The translations under genes and the position numbers were made by a program. The notes beneath the pieces are model-generated. The model did no database searches. It was given only the letters and a program-made list of their open reading frames with translations, and had not been told where the DNA came from. Positions 33,031 to 45,472 of a stretch of DNA of 64,000 bases are shown here, one piece after another (the first letter of the stretch is position 1; each line of letters starts with the position of its first letter). The DNA lies in NCBI GenBank assembly GCA_027257055.1, contig JAPVLO010000055.1, forward strand, positions 10,005,501 through 10,069,500, given 5' to 3'. This DNA is from Cephalopachus bancanus. Taxonomy: Eukaryota > Chordata > Mammalia > Primates > Tarsiidae.

Positions 33031-33859
33031 CGAAGCGATGTAACAGGGAAAGCAGGTCTGTATGGAGGATGTCAGACCCTCTTCCCCTCAAACTGTAACA
33101 AATGAACATCACCCCTGTAACTCCCACTTCCTCTCTCTTCTCCCTCACAGGCTTCTTCCAAGGGTTGCCAGACTGCCCCCACTCCTGTCCTCCACCCCTC
33201 ATCCCCACGCTGCCAGTGAGCCTCTGCCCCACAGCTCCACTGAGGTGGCTCTTGCCAGCGCCACTGCCAACCTCCTTTCTAAACCTGAGCGACATCTACA
33301 CCATCCTTGCACTCGGTGTTCCAGCAGCCTGAAGCCCTGCTCCCCACTGCAACTTGGGAAGCAGGCGTGCCCCCTGTGTCTTGGACAGCTCCATCTGCTC
33401 TTCCCTGTCCCTCTCTCCCTTCTCTTTCTGGGTCTCTCTGGCTGGGCCAGAGTGCCCTGCTGGCTGTTAAAACCAGGGTGCCTCAAGACCTGGGGGAGCC
33501 GTGCCTCCTCTTGCTAAAGTCCTTCTCCAGGCTAACTCGCTTACTCCAGTCCCCACTCCCATCTACTCCGGTCTCTCTCCTTGGTGCCTCCAGCCCAGGC
33601 ACGCCCCTCGGATGTTTCAGAGGCTCTGCAGGTTCGCCCCATACAAGACTGCACTCCCCACCCCTTCTCCCCTCGTCCTGCCTCCAGGGCCTGTCACTTA
33701 CCGAGTAGTGCCTCAAGTACTCACCTCTTTCACCGTCCCCACTCTTGCCCCTGGGTCTACCCCAAGGCCTGCCATCCTCACAACCTGCACACCCTTCCCG
33801 TATAGTCTTCTGCCTCTGTCCTCATGCCTCTACTCCAAGAAAGCACCATCTCTCTGGGC
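33031..33859. other. C/T-rich non-coding sequence with spurious frames
   Basis: Several overlapping 95-151-residue frames arise because C/T-rich DNA lacks stop codons. None shows a domain. The sequence partly resembles the ancient LINE-like family that continues downstream. Confidence 0.4.
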
Positions 33860-34640
33860 ACCGGGACTGTAGCCATCTGACTAGTCTCTCCACTTCCACT
33901 CTCACCCTCCAATCGCCCTTCCGCATCCTTCCAGGGTGATCTTTCTTTTTTTATATATAACTTTACTTTATTATAGAGATGTGGGGTACAAATCAGGATT
34001 AGGTACGTAAGTAGGCTACGTGCAGGTGAAGTTTGGGCCTCCATCTGGTCCTCACTTCCCCTGGTTTAGGATCAGGTACTCTTCGTGGTGTTACACACCA
34101 CCCCTCCTCCCCTGGCAGTGTCCCACAACTGCTGATCCCTCTCTTGGGCTATTGTGATTAATGTTCAGGTCCCACTAGGGTGATCTTTTTAAATCTCAGA
34201 TGTGCTCAGATCACCTTGGGGCTGAAAACTCCAGGGATGCAGACCAGGATCCCAACCTGGCTTCTCAGGGCCTGTGTGACTGGCTTCAGCCATCTCTCCC
34301 AATTCCTCTCATACCTGCGCACTGCCTTTCTTCAGTCCTCATATCGGCCGTATCCACCTTCCCAGGGTTTGTGGGAATGTCATTGTCTCTGTCTGGAACA
34401 ATCTTCATCTTTCTCCATCCCAACCTCATGTCTCTGGGACACCCCTTCCCCTCAACTCAGTGGTTCCAAGTTCAGCTGATCACTACTCTCTCTCCCAGGG
34501 AAGTCCCTCTTCTTCCTCTATGGTCCCCTCCTAGCCCTCTGAGGAAAGGTGTCTCCCACCTAGGAAAGGCACCATATTATTTCCCCTGAGCTTCCTGTAC
34601 CCTATCTCCAAGCAGTTAATACAACTGGTAACTGTTTACT
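33860..34640. repeat. Ancient LINE-like 3'-end fragment, split by an L1
   Basis: 'ctgactagtctctccacttc', 'ccagggtgatcttt' before and 'tgatctttttaaatctcaga', 'cctggcttctcagggcctgt', 'gtctctgtctggaacaatct' after the inserted L1 form one continuous copy of a widespread old mammalian repeat I cannot name securely. Confidence 0.55.
33945..34176 (-). mobile_element. LINE-1 3' UTR, severely 5'-truncated
   Basis: Read on the minus strand it gives the same lineage-specific 3' UTR as the other L1s here ('cagttgtgggacactgcc', 'gtaccccacatctctataat') and an A-rich tail. Exact 12-bp duplications agggtgatcttt at 33933-33944 and 34177-34188. Only 232 bases were inserted. Confidence 0.93.
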
Positions 34641-34699
34641 TATTTGCCGGTTAATTCATTAACATTTAGCTCTCCTACTAAACTGGTAATTCCCAAAGG

Positions 34700-34850
34700 T
34701 GTAGCCGACTGGCATTTCAAGCAGGGTAATCCTTTACTGTGTGACAATATCTATGACCAGCAAGAGCGTCCCTGGCCCCTACCTACTCGATGCCAGGGGG
34801 ACTCCTAGCCATTGTGATAAGCATCACATGCCTTCGTGCATTTCTACACA
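34700..34850 (+). mobile_element. MER20-like hAT MITE fragment
   Basis: 'agcagggtaatcctttactg', 'agcaagagcgtccctggccc', 'ctacctactcgatgccaggg' resemble the centre of MER20. The ends are eroded. Confidence 0.6.
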
Positions 34851-35689
34851 CCATAGGAGGCTAGACCACGCCAGCACAGGTCTGCTGCCCTAGATGCCAA
34901 GATGCTCTGGTTCGCTCACAAGCTGCCATCAAGGTGGTCATCTTGTGGTCATCCCAGGGCCTGATTGGGAAGATCTGGTTTCAAGTTCATGTACGGGTTG
35001 TCTGCTGGAGATCTCAGTGCCTTACAATGTGGGCCTCTCCCCGGGGCACTCCCAACATAGTGGCAAACTTCCCTCAAAGTGAGGCAGTGAGCAGGAGTGA
35101 GAGTGAGCCAGGCAAGAGCCACGGCGTCGGTAGCCTCATGGCAGAAGCGGCGACTCATTGCTTTGGGCGTCCTATGCGGTCTACTCATGACAAGTGCGTC
35201 CCGGGGTCCAGCCCACCCTCAGGGGGAGGGTATCATGGGAGGGAGGACACGAGCAGTCACAGAGGGGGATACAGGGTGTCCTGGAGCGCTGACCACGTGG
35301 GCCGGTAGCCGAGACAGGAGCCCACGGTTGCCGAGATCTTTGTCTCCACCCCAGGAACCCTAATTGCGTTTTCTTAAGTAATAATCATGGCCTCAACATG
35401 AGCTCAAACTTGATTCCCGGCCTGAGAGAACTCTTCCTCCTGTTCCTCCAGAAACCAAGTGCCAAATCAGATGAACACTTCTTAAAGATCATCAGCATGC
35501 TCAGCTATGTAAAGAAACACGAGTGTATTTGTATTTCGCCAGCTTCAGGCTAAAAGCTTGGCACCGGCCCTCCCTCCCCCGCTCCCTCGCCATACGATTC
35601 CAGTCAGCCCCCAACTCCTCTAAAGTGGGGATTTTTTCGTCTTTCTTTCTCTCCCCCACTGCCCATAATGAAGACATAGCCTAATGGTT
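34851..35689. other. Unique sequence with a possible regulatory block
   Basis: No gene recognised. The part at 35340-35560 ('taattgcgttttcttaagta', 'aaatcagatgaacacttctt', 'atcatcagcatgctcagct') is AT-richer and repeat-free, of the type often seen in conserved non-coding elements, but I cannot test that. Confidence 0.35.
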
Positions 35690-36440
35690 CTGGTGTTTCC
35701 ATTTCCCCGCAGTCCTTCCCAGGCATCACAATCAAAGGCACATAATGAGAGTCACCCAGTCCAAGTCAAAGCTCAAAGGCTGTCCGTGGCTCCCCTGGCC
35801 AAAGGACACGGCCCACACTCGGATCTGGCATTCAAGACCTCCTCCCTCGGAGCGCCGCCCATGGCCCACACCTACCCTTGGCTCCAGTTCAGCTGGTCCA
35901 TGTGCCTCGATCTTCCTACTTCCAAGCCTTCACCCACTCCTTTCCTTCCCCCTCAAATCCTTTTCCTGTTCCTCTTCCCTCACCCAACTCTTGGTCGCCC
36001 TTCAAGGTCAAGTGCATGCCCTCCCTCTTCTGTGAACTGCTCTGGACCACGCCAGCTCTCCAGAGCTGGCCTTGGCAAGAGGCGATGTGTGCTAAACAGA
36101 GTCAACAAAATAGGAACACTCATCACAGTAAGCAAACTGCTCAGAGAGTCACTGGCCTCCCCTCCCTGTCGTCACCACCTGGTTACTCCTTCTGGGTCAC
36201 CCTGGATTTAGCCTCCCAGCTGTCCTGAGGAACAGTTCTTGATGTCCTTCCCTTTGAGCACCTGCTTCTAGGCAGCCGCTGGCCTGCAGAGCCTGCTTTC
36301 TCCCCCCTCCCCCACCTCAAATCTCCTTCCCAGATCTTCTCTGACTCATCCCTTCACAGCCAGGCCCCACACCGTCAGGGGACAGCCTCTTCTTTGAACT
36401 CCCTCCGAACTTACTGTCTTGATGAATGGAGACATTCCAT
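35690..36440. repeat. Possible ancient LINE (L2-like) 3' region
   Basis: 'ggctgtccgtggctcccctg', 'gatctggcattcaagacctc', 'cttcaaggtcaagtgcatgc', 'cttctgtgaactgctctgg' resemble old LINE 3' ends. The 175-residue frame at 35684-36211 lies inside and is likely spurious. Confidence 0.4.
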
Positions 36441-37235
36441 CGAATCCCCTGTGTCGTTTTGGGTTGTTTTTTTTCCCATTTCCCAGATAGACTCTGAGCA
36501 CTTTCATGACAAGGATGTGTCCAGTTCATCTCTGGACTCAGAACAGGATTGGGGACTGAGGGACTATAAATCACGTCAGGAAAAACAAAGGGAATGCAGG
36601 TTGTCCATGGATATGAGTCCCTGGAAAAAACACACCGGAGATGCTTTACTCTGGATCCTTAGCACACAGAAGTACAAAGTTCTTTCCACTCACAGTCTAA
36701 GACTGTAAACTCAGTACTAAGTGCACGGAGGGTGTCAAGAACAACAATGCACAACAACTTTGTAGGAAATTGACAAAGAGCACACAGCACGTGTATGGCT
36801 GAGTCCCCATTTTCCACACTCAGAGGTGAGACAGTGAGGTATCAGATACAGACGCAGCTGTGGGAGACCTGTGGGAGACCTGACGTTGGGGGAGTGGCGC
36901 GAAACCTCCTGACATTGGCGTGGACCCCAAGTCTTCCTGCTAAGCTTCCTGTTTCTGGGTCCCTGTTAGATGACACCCTTGCCCCTTGAGGTATAATTTA
37001 CTATTGACCCTTTTCCTGCTGTTCTTTTTTCACACATTCTTTAAAAATAAATATGGGTACCCACATTACATTCTGCTCTTGACTACCATGCCAAAGAGGA
37101 AACATGCCCTGTGATTGCTGCATCATACCCCCTGGGTCCCAGGTCATTTGCCTAAAAGGCAGAAATTAGACCTAGTGAAAGCCCACCCTGGCTCCTGGTC
37201 CAGTCCTCACCCGCCAGGTGCTTTAAGGAAGTCTC
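36441..37235. other. Unique non-coding sequence
   Basis: A small direct duplication ctgtgggagac occurs twice around 36858-36880. No gene or repeat recognised. Confidence 0.4.
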
Positions 37236-38560
37236 CTAACTGTTTACACTGAAAAGCAGTTTTGTCTCAGACTTTTTAGTCTCTGGACGACTTCATACAC
37301 TCTTAAAGGCTATTCAATATCCTCAAGAGCTGGTGCTCATGTGGGTTATACTTGATGGTATTTACTATATTAGAAATCAAAACTGAGAAAATGTTTAAAT
37401 ATGTATCCACTTGAATCAAAGATAAAAATAATAAATTTATTACACATTGACATAAATGTGGTATTATAAGAAAGATAGCTATATTTTCCAAAGCAAAAAT
37501 AGCAGTGAGGGCTGTGCACAGTGGCTCACATCTATAATCCCAGCACTAAGGTAGGCTGAGGTGAGAGGATTGCTTGAGTCCAGGAGTTCGAGACCAGCCT
37601 GAGCCACATAGCGAGGCCTTGTCTCTACAAGAAAATTAAAAACTTAGCCCAGTTTGGTTGCATGCATCTGTAGTTCCAGCTACTCAAGAGGCTGAGGCGG
37701 AAGAATCACCTGAGCCCAGGAGGTTGAGGCTGTGTTGAACTGTGATCAGGCCACTGCACTCCAGACCAGTTAACAGAGTGAGACACTTACTCAAAAAAAA
37801 AAAAAAAAAAAAAAAAGCAGTGAGAAGAATAGTAATGGTTTATATGTGTCCAAAGTCTTTCATGTCTACTTAACAGAAAACAGCTGCATTGTCAGATTTG
37901 CTTCTGCGTTCAATCTGTGGCATTTTATTGTTTCAGCTGAGGTATGTGAAGGTAATGTACCCTCAAGTAAATACACAGTTAGATACAAGGGACAATTTTT
38001 GTAATAGACTCTTCAGATAATTGTGGATATTCTTCCTTAATAGTACACCAAAACTCACAGTGATAGTTTCTTAGAAGTTAGCCGCGATGTTAAATCTGAA
38101 ACCATATCAATTACTTTTTATACACAGTTACTCAAAATTCATTAAGTATTCTGCACTTTGAATAGCTTGTTTTTTAACCCACTCATGATTTTGCAACAAA
38201 TACATTGGACATTTGGAAAATATTGATTCACTGAATTATGCAACTCCATCAAATGTTGACACATTTTGTTACACAACCATCACACTCATATGTACTGAAA
38301 CCACTAATCTCAGAAAAGTCTATAGGTGTTAGGAAGCTATCAAGCTCACAGTGGTGGATACAAATTTTCTAAAATTCTAATTTTCACTTGAAAGCTTCAA
38401 GTTTATGGCAACAGATACTGTCAGCTATTTTTCATGATGTGAAAGGCTCACTTTGTCTATTTTCAAGAAAATGTCTACCAAATAGTCAGGTCTGGATAAC
38501 CAAGTTTAGGTTAGGGAAGTCCCTTTCAGCTCTAAAAGGGCAGACTCGTATGGAAAGTTC
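37236..38560 (-). mobile_element. hAT-like DNA transposon, 3' half, split by an Alu
   Basis: 'tcagactttttagtctctgg' at the left resembles an eroded hAT-Charlie terminus, followed by 'tacactcttaaaggctattc', 'atgtgggttatacttgatgg', 'gatgtgaaaggctcactttg'. Read on the minus strand this follows the non-coding 3' end and then the decayed C-terminal coding part of a hAT transposase; no long open frame survives. Confidence 0.6.
37510..37815 (+). mobile_element. Alu dimer, older J-like
   Basis: Forward dimer 'gctgtgcacagtggctcaca' to a 24-base A tail. Exact 9-bp duplications agcagtgag at 37501-37509 and 37816-37824 inside the hAT element. Confidence 0.93.
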
Positions 38561-39150
38561 TGAGGGTCTTTAAAGTCAGGTCTAGGCAGAAAAGGGATCT
38601 CCAGGGAGGTATTTTCTGTAAACAGCTCCCTGGAGCCTGGGGAATGACAATTCATTTGAGCCAGACTGTCAGAGGGCCCTGTGGAAGGTCAGAGGTCAAC
38701 CGACTCCACAGCTGACCAGTAAAGCTCAAATCCAGAATCTAGTGTAGAAATCATAAAAATGGTCAGTACGTTCTTCTGGAAGTTGGTGGAGGGTATGGTG
38801 CACGAAAGCCAGAGGAACTGTGCAGCGTGGTGCACAGGCCAGGACCCAGGGGCTAGTTGGCCTAGCCTACTGGCATTGAGGCTCAGCACCCAGGCACAAA
38901 CGAGCCCCACTCCTGTCCCAGGCACAAGCACCAACACAGAGTGGAAAAGTCTAGACCCAGTAATATAGCCCCTTCTGATGACCAGTGAAGTCTGGCCATG
39001 TGAACAGAGCTTAATTCATCCCCCAAAATGTTTCTACTTAGGCCGAGAAATCCAGGCCTTAGACAGTGTTCACAAACATTTCTGTTAACACACCCAATGG
39101 ATGCGTCAACTGCGATCAGAGAAGAAATATGGCACTCTTTCACAAAATCA
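38561..39150. other. Unique non-coding sequence
   Basis: No gene or repeat recognised; short overlapping frames only. Confidence 0.4.
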
Positions 39151-39161
39151 AAAATCAGTGA

Positions 39162-39437
39162 GGTGGCTCACACCTGCAATCCCAGCACTTTGGGAGGCAG
39201 AAATGAGAATGTGGCCTGAGTCTCGTAGTTCGAGACCAGACTGGGCAACTTGGCAAGACCTCATCTCTACAATAAATTAAAAAACTAACCAGGTGTGGTG
39301 GCGCATGCCAGTGGTACCAGCTACTTGGATATCTGAGGTGAAAGGATCACTTGAGCCCAGCAGGTCAAGGCCACAGTAGTCATGAATGTGCCGCTGCACT
39401 TCAGTCTCAGTGACAGAGTGAGACTCTGACTCAAAAA
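39162..39437 (+). mobile_element. Alu dimer, strepsirrhine type, 5'-truncated
   Basis: Begins in the left arm at 'ggtggctcacacctgcaatc', with 'caacttggcaagacctcatc' and 'gagactctgactc'. Exact 11-bp duplications aaaatcagtga at 39151-39161 and 39438-39448. Confidence 0.94.
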
Positions 39438-39554
39438 AAAATCAGTGAAAGTATTTTGGTCATTTAATTCTTAATTTAATGATATCCTAAAAAGTAAACA
39501 GAATGTTGCTTTTATCCTCATTAAGATTTCTCTCTGAGGTGACATAACTAAAGT

Positions 39555-39740
39555 CTTTTAGACCCTGGATCCGGGATGTTGGTGTTTGAATCCTGCCTGC
39601 CTCTCTTCTCTATGAACTGTGTGACTAGAACCAAGGGTCTACTTGGGCCTCAGTTTCTTCAGCTGTGAAATGGGGCCACAATATAGCACCTACCTCTTTG
39701 TACAGCTGTGAGGACCAAATAAGTGAGTGACAATGAAGCT
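39555..39740 (+). repeat. MIR
   Basis: 'ggtgtttgaatcctgcctgc', 'gaactgtgtgactagaacc', 'ctcagtttcttcagctgtga', 'gcacctacctctttgtacag' match the forward MIR in order. Confidence 0.92.
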
Positions 39741-40885
39741 GTTATTAGGGGCTGTGGTCACCACAGGCTCGCCATTTCCAAATATGCTCATGTCTGTAGC
39801 AGAGCTGTCATCCAGGGCCTTGCACCCCCCTAAGAAAGCCCTGCTCAATGACTGGCTGACTCTCCCACCCATGCAGACAGCATATGGCTCTTATCTCAGG
39901 TGAGGCATGCCCAGGAGCCCAGAAAATTTCAACAGCAGGCAGCTTCTCTCTTCCTGTCAGTGAGGCATGAGAAGAGTAAGGAGAGAGAAGGCCCCCTAGG
40001 CCCTGACCCCTGTCCCTTCAGCCTGGAGGACTGATGGGGCTGCGAGAAGTTAGGGCATGCAGGGACACTGCCTAGTGCCTGTTTCCTCCAGGTGATCTGC
40101 AGCCATCAACTTCCGCTGTGGCACAAGTGCTGGGGTGGGGTGGGTCGCGCACACCGATGGCCCTGGCCCTGATGCCCTGGGGCATGCACTCCAGGAGACT
40201 GCATGACAGCTCACACCAGCCAGCCCAGCCAGTGAGGGCCATGCCAGTGCTCACTGCCCAGGTGGTCTCCTGGCCTCCTGGTGAAGGATTTGTAAGGGAC
40301 TCTCCCCATGAGTGGAGATACCCACTAAGGGACCAGGTCAGGCCCTGGACCAGGATGCCCCGGGGGAAGTGTTGCAGGAAGGGGTGGCAGGGTGAGCTAT
40401 GGACCATTTAAACCTTAGCTTCTCAGAGAGGCTTCTGCAGAGTGTCTCCCACATGAAGTACATGCAAAACAGCTCATAACACCCAGAGCCAAAGCACACA
40501 CTGCACACGAGAAAGGGGGGTCTCAGCAGGGCGGGGAGCAGGGCACAGTAGGTACCATTGTGAGGCCGCTCAGTTTTGTACTCTCCTGGACTCTACCCGC
40601 CCAAGGTTCCACTCACCAGCAACGTTGGTGGCCCTCAGCCTGCAATGACCTTAGACCCAATGCACAATTCTTTCATGAGACATCTTTGTCAACATTGCCC
40701 ATTACTGTTTTCAAATTCAGGACTAAAGAGGTGAATGTCACTAAATCAGGAATAGAGCATACATTTATCAAAGAGCAGGAAGAGAAGAATGCAGAGAGAA
40801 GGTGCAGAGGTGAGGAGAGGGAAGAGGAAGCAGACAGAAAACCACTCAAGGAGCGCTGGGCATGTACTAGGAGCCATCGAATCAT
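39741..40885. other. Unique non-coding sequence
   Basis: GC-rich, no gene or repeat recognised. Opposed frames of 97-142 residues lack domains. Confidence 0.45.
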
Positions 40886-41005
40886 CATCTCATGCCATCC
40901 CGGGAAACTTGAAGCCAGAAGGATCATCCCCCTTTACAAACAAATTAAAGGGACATATCATAAGTCACACAATGGAGTGGTGCGTTAGACTCCAAAGGCC
41001 TTCCT
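40886..41005 (-). repeat. MIR fragment
   Basis: 'catctcatgccatcccggga', 'ccccctttacaaacaaatta', 'gtcacacaatggagtggtgc' resemble a reversed MIR. Confidence 0.6.
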
Positions 41006-41224
41006 CTTCCCTTTGCACATACTGCCCCTAAGATTAAGAAGCATGAAGGCGATAGGAAGCTTCCAGAGAAGGTCATTATAGGAAACCCACATTTGCTTCA
41101 CGATTTATCATCAACATTATACACATAGGTAACAAAAGCACTCATCTGCTGTCACAAGCAACCATTATTAGAGAGCAAAACCTAGCCAACAAAGGCTGTG
41201 GTGTGAAGAATACAGCCATTCATG

Positions 41225-41370
41225 ACAGACAGGATGCGTGCCGGGCTAAGGAGACCTGGGTTCCATGCTGGGGACCATGGCCAAACCACTTAATGTCTTC
41301 ACGAGGGTTTCTTTACCTGTAATGTGGGAGGGTGGCATTAGATGAACTCAACAGCTTCTACAAGTCTCTT
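41225..41370 (+). repeat. MIR fragment
   Basis: 'gagacctgggttccatgctg', 'ccaaaccacttaatgtcttc', 'ctttacctgtaatgtgggag' resemble the forward MIR. Confidence 0.65.
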
Positions 41371-41689
41371 CTAAGCAGTGTAGACATAGCTATGAGACAT
41401 CAGCAAATAATATGCATTTTCACCCTAAACACTCCATGAACTCCCAGTGGACACATAAAAGAAGATTGTTGCTTACAGATACCATGACTTTCTAACTTAA
41501 ACTTATTTTAAAATATTGTCATAACCAAGAAGAGGGATCCGTAGAATGGCAGGGGATGTAGAAGTCACAGAGAAATAGGCCAATGGGACATGTTAGCATA
41601 TAGAAACAGATCCATTATAAATGAAAATTTCATATACAGTAAGGGAAAGTGAATCCATTTTAAAACATGGCCACAAATTCTTTGCAACT
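41371..41689. other. Non-coding, possible 5' part of the next LTR
   Basis: No gene recognised. Confidence 0.35.
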
Positions 41690-42215
41690 TCTTCTGTTGA
41701 GAAGTGGGATCTATGCCCCCTTTCCTTGAATCTGAGTGAGCAAGTGACGGTCATGCATATGACTTCCAAGATGAAATCATAAAAGGCCATGCAGGTTCCT
41801 CTTGGTCCTGTTGCAACAGTTGCTTGTGGCGTCCTGAGCTTCCACGAAGAACCCAGACCATCCTGAGGCCTCCATGGTGTGAGGAAGCCCAAGCCACACA
41901 GAGGCCAAGTGTAGGTGCTTTAGGGACTGTTCTCAGCAGAGCTCAGCTTTTGGGTCATCCCAGCCCAGGTGCCCAAACATGTCAATGAAGAAGTCCCTGG
42001 ATGATTCCACCCTACACTGTCCACATCATCTACACCACTCAAGCTTTCCCAGCTGAAACCTCAAACACAGTGGAGCAGAGCCAAGCCATCCCCATTCTGC
42101 CCAAATTCCCAGTCCACAGAATTCATGAGCAGAATAAAATGGTGATTGCCCTATGCCACTAAATCTAAAATCATGTGTTGTGCTGCAACAGAGAGCCGGA
42201 ACAGAAGACATTTCC
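41690..42215 (+). mobile_element. MaLR (MLT1-type) solo LTR
   Basis: Landmarks of an MLT1 LTR in order: 'gagaagtgggatctatgccc', 'tcataaaaggccatgcaggt', 'ggtgtgaggaagcccaagcc', 'cctggatgattccaccctac', 'agccaagccatccccattct', 'catgagcagaataaaatggt' (with polyadenylation-type AATAAA). No internal region adjoins it. Confidence 0.9.
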
Positions 42216-42338
42216 CAATACTGAGGAAATAATTTAGAAATTATTTTAAAATAATTTTCAGGTCACAAAGAAAATACATTTTAAATGGATTCATAAGGTA
42301 AACATCTTTAATTATAAAATGACTAAAATAAAATATAA

Positions 42339-42557
42339 GACTAGGTACAGTGGCTTATGCCTGTAATTCTAGCACTTTGGGAGGCAAAGGGGAGAGGATT
42401 GTTTGAGCCCAGAAGTTGCCTAGGCAACATAGGGAGGCTGAGGAAGAGGGATCACCTGAGACTAGGAATTCAAGGCCGCAGTGAGCCTTGATTGTGCCAT
42501 TGCACTCCAGCCTGGGCAACGGAGTAAGATTCCAGCTCAAAAATAAATAAAAAAATA
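42339..42557 (+). mobile_element. Alu with internal deletion
   Basis: Forward J-like Alu lacking most of the middle: left arm 'gactaggtacagtggcttat' runs into 'aacatagggaggctgagg' with the junction region missing. The tail is (aaat)n. Flanking aaataaaatata copies are probable target duplications. Confidence 0.85.
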
Positions 42558-42622
42558 AAAATAAAATATAGAAAAAGCATTTCAAAATCTAGGGATGGGA
42601 AAGTGCTTCAAAAGTATGACTA

Positions 42623-42625
<3 letters not shown>

Positions 42626-42668
<43 letters not shown>
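42626..42668 (+). repeat. (AC)n microsatellite
   Basis: About 21 uninterrupted AC units inside the old L1; probably polymorphic. Confidence 0.97.
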
Positions 42669-42669
<1 letters not shown>

Positions 42670-43600
42670 CAGATGACATGAAAGAAAAGACTGACAAGTT
42701 TGATCACATGATATAAAAATCTTATGACCAAAGGCTCCACAAACAAAGTGAAAAGTGAACTGACAGGCAGAAAAAATATGCAGCATAAATAACAATCAAA
42801 ATATCAATATATAAGAAAATGAGAGGGAGCTACATACTCAAAAGGACCAATAATTCAACAGGAAATTAGGGGATGAATATGAGCAGATAATTCACAGAGA
42901 AGAAATATAAATGAAAAGTAAACATAATAAAAAGATGCCAAACTTCACTAGCAATCATGCACATTCATATTAAAACAACATCTGAAAAACCCAGTAATAT
43001 AATTTTTCTCTCATTATGTTGGTAGAAAGTGATATTGGTAAGAATATATAGAAAGATGCACTGTGATATTATTAAGAGTATAAATTGTGGTGGCCATTTT
43101 GAAAGACAACTTGTTAAATCTACCAAAATTTAAATTTTCACATATTTTACATAGTAAGTAGTTTCCAGTTGTCTAGCTCATAAAAATACTCTCATATGAC
43201 CTTATGAGCAAAAAAAAAAAAAACCATATAAAATAATGGTATCTGCCACAATGTTCATAAAAGCAACCAATGGAAATATACCCAAACACTTATCAATGGC
43301 TGTCCAAATAAACTCAGAGCAGATATACTATGGATTCCTCTGCTTCACTTTAAAATAATAATGTAAATGTGTATATAAATATATATAATATATATATAAT
43401 CATTAAGAAAAATGCCTAGGAAAGATACCCTGAATTGCTCACAGGCATTGTTTATGGAAAAAAGAAGACCAGGCAACAGTAATTAGAAGAAAATGTTTCC
43501 CTTTTCACTCTATGTTCTTCTGTATTGTTTCTATTCTTATATGTATGAGAGCATATTGGTGAATTATTTCTGTAAATGTTAACAATGTGGAGCTTTTAAG

Positions 43601-44540
43601 TTTAGTCCTCATAACCTTTGAGTCCTCTTCCTGAGAATTCATGGTCCATAATCATGGGTTTTCTGGAGTTCAAACCTATCCCACCTGTGTCAAACCTTTG
43701 CAGAAAGCTGCTTTTCTCTGTACTTCATGCAGCTTAAGCTTCAGGCCCTCACTTACCTATAGGTAAGCCTTATCTAAATACATATTCATTTTTACACCTA
43801 ATTTGTATTTGAGATTTTGTATTTTCACATTAAAAATGAGCCTAGAAATATATAAGTTTCAGGTCCCACAAACATGTATCTGCTCCTAAAATTGCTTATG
43901 CTGGTGTAACCACCCCACTCTAGGAGTGGGCCAGCAAAATCTCCAGCTAAGTCCTTTTGTAGTGCCTTTCTACAGGCCAAGTAGCTTATAAATGCAAAGG
44001 AAAAAAAAAGTAAAACTAAAACCAACTCCCCCAAAGAAAGAACTACCAGTGAATAGACGTAAAACTCAGGGAAACCCCAAAGAGTTATTTTTCAAGTGTA
44101 CTAAGAAGCTTGAACAATTTTATAGGAAACACCATGTACCTGGGGGTCAGACAAGCCACAGTTACATGTGAAACATGGAGAAAGTAAACACAGCCTCTCT
44201 GAAATCTATTAAAGTAGCATAAATAAAAAAACCTTTGGAATGGGAATTGGTCACCCATGGAAACTCAAAAGATAGGGAACTAGAAGAAAATCAGGTTTGT
44301 CTGATGAATGGATTGTAATTCTCCAGTCCCAATAGCAGGCCTGCCTCACTATAGAGACGGGATAAATGTGCGAGAGCCCGGAGTCTTTAAGCACTCCAAT
44401 CCAACAATCTATTCCCTGTCTCTGATTCCTCACTAGGCCAACTGACGAGGTTTGCCAGGAACATTTCCCCATACAGAATAGGGTAACCAGAGAACTCAAC
44501 TCTCTAGACCCTTTGACAGATGAATTTCTCGTTGCAAAAA
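43601..44540. other. Non-coding, unrecognised
   Basis: AT-rich. Probably old repeat-derived but I cannot assign it. The minus-strand frame at 44251-44706 (151 residues) lacks a domain and runs into the L1M 5' end. Confidence 0.35.
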
Positions 44541-45472
44541 GGAGTAACGACAGCAAGATATCAGAATAGGCAGTCTCAGCCCTTGTCTCATCACAGAAAC
44601 ATGAATTTAACAAACATCCACAGATGAAAATACCTTTACGAGAGCTCCAGAATCCAGTTGAAAGGTTCCAGCATCTTGGTGAAACATAAAACACAAAAAC
44701 AGCCACACTGAAAAGGATTAGAAGAACAGTTTCACTTTACCTGTCACCCCAAAGCTGGTATAACTAAGCACCAAGAGAACACCCTCAGCCTATCATGCCT
44801 CCAACTGGGAAAAGAGAGAGCAAGGTGAGCATCCAACATCCCCAGCCTTTTGTGGCACTTTCCAGAAGGTCTACTTCTCTACCATTTCACCCAAAATAGT
44901 GAGGGAACTGGCAGAGCTTGATCGCCTGGGATCAGCTAAGAATAAAGAAAAGGAGCTGGTGCTCACAGTGACTGGCATGCAGATCGCAACAACCAGGGCA
45001 TAGACCCCTCAAAGCTGGTGTGCCAGTTGTCCCACTGGTGGGCCCACCAGCCAGCCCATCTATGGACCCCACCAGACAAATGGCTCACCCATAGACCCCA
45101 GAAACTGGCCTATGTGTGCCTCTGTAGTCTGTACTCTGTGAGACCCCATGGTTGGCACCCTACTTAGCCCTGCAAACAGCTCATGGATCTCAGCAGCTGG
45201 AGTGGATCTCAGCAGCCAGCTCAACTCTGCAGGACTGGAAGAGCATCAGCAAATAACTAGATCAAGAAGAAAATAGAATCAGCAAACTCAAAGACAGGTC
45301 ACTTAAATTATCCAGTCAGAGGAGGAAAAAAGAAAACACAAAAGAATGCAAAAGCATGAAGATAGTGTGGGACTTATTGGACACCCTCAGGCAGGAAATG
45401 GACATACAGATTTATAAAGTCCAAAGAATGCCCAACAGGTTGACCCCGAAGAGGTCTGTATTGAGACATATA

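Larger units (their letters stand above)
42216..43600 (+). mobile_element. Old LINE-1 (L1M/L1ME-like) 3' half
   Basis: Degenerate ORF2 C-terminal coding and 3' UTR: 'gacaagtttgatcacatgat', 'ccacaaacaaagtgaaaagt', 'gagcagataattcacagaga', 'aatggaaatatacccaaaca', and a terminal 'gaaaatgtttccc'. Interrupted by an Alu (42339-42557) and a CA repeat. No open frame remains. Confidence 0.75.

Noticed and set aside
33062..33939. Series of overlapping 64-151-residue frames
   Set aside because: C/T-rich DNA, probably old repeat, with no dominant frame, no domain and no consistent codon bias by eye.
35684..36228. 175- and 116-residue overlapping frames
   Set aside because: Located in sequence resembling an ancient LINE 3' end; competing frames of similar length.
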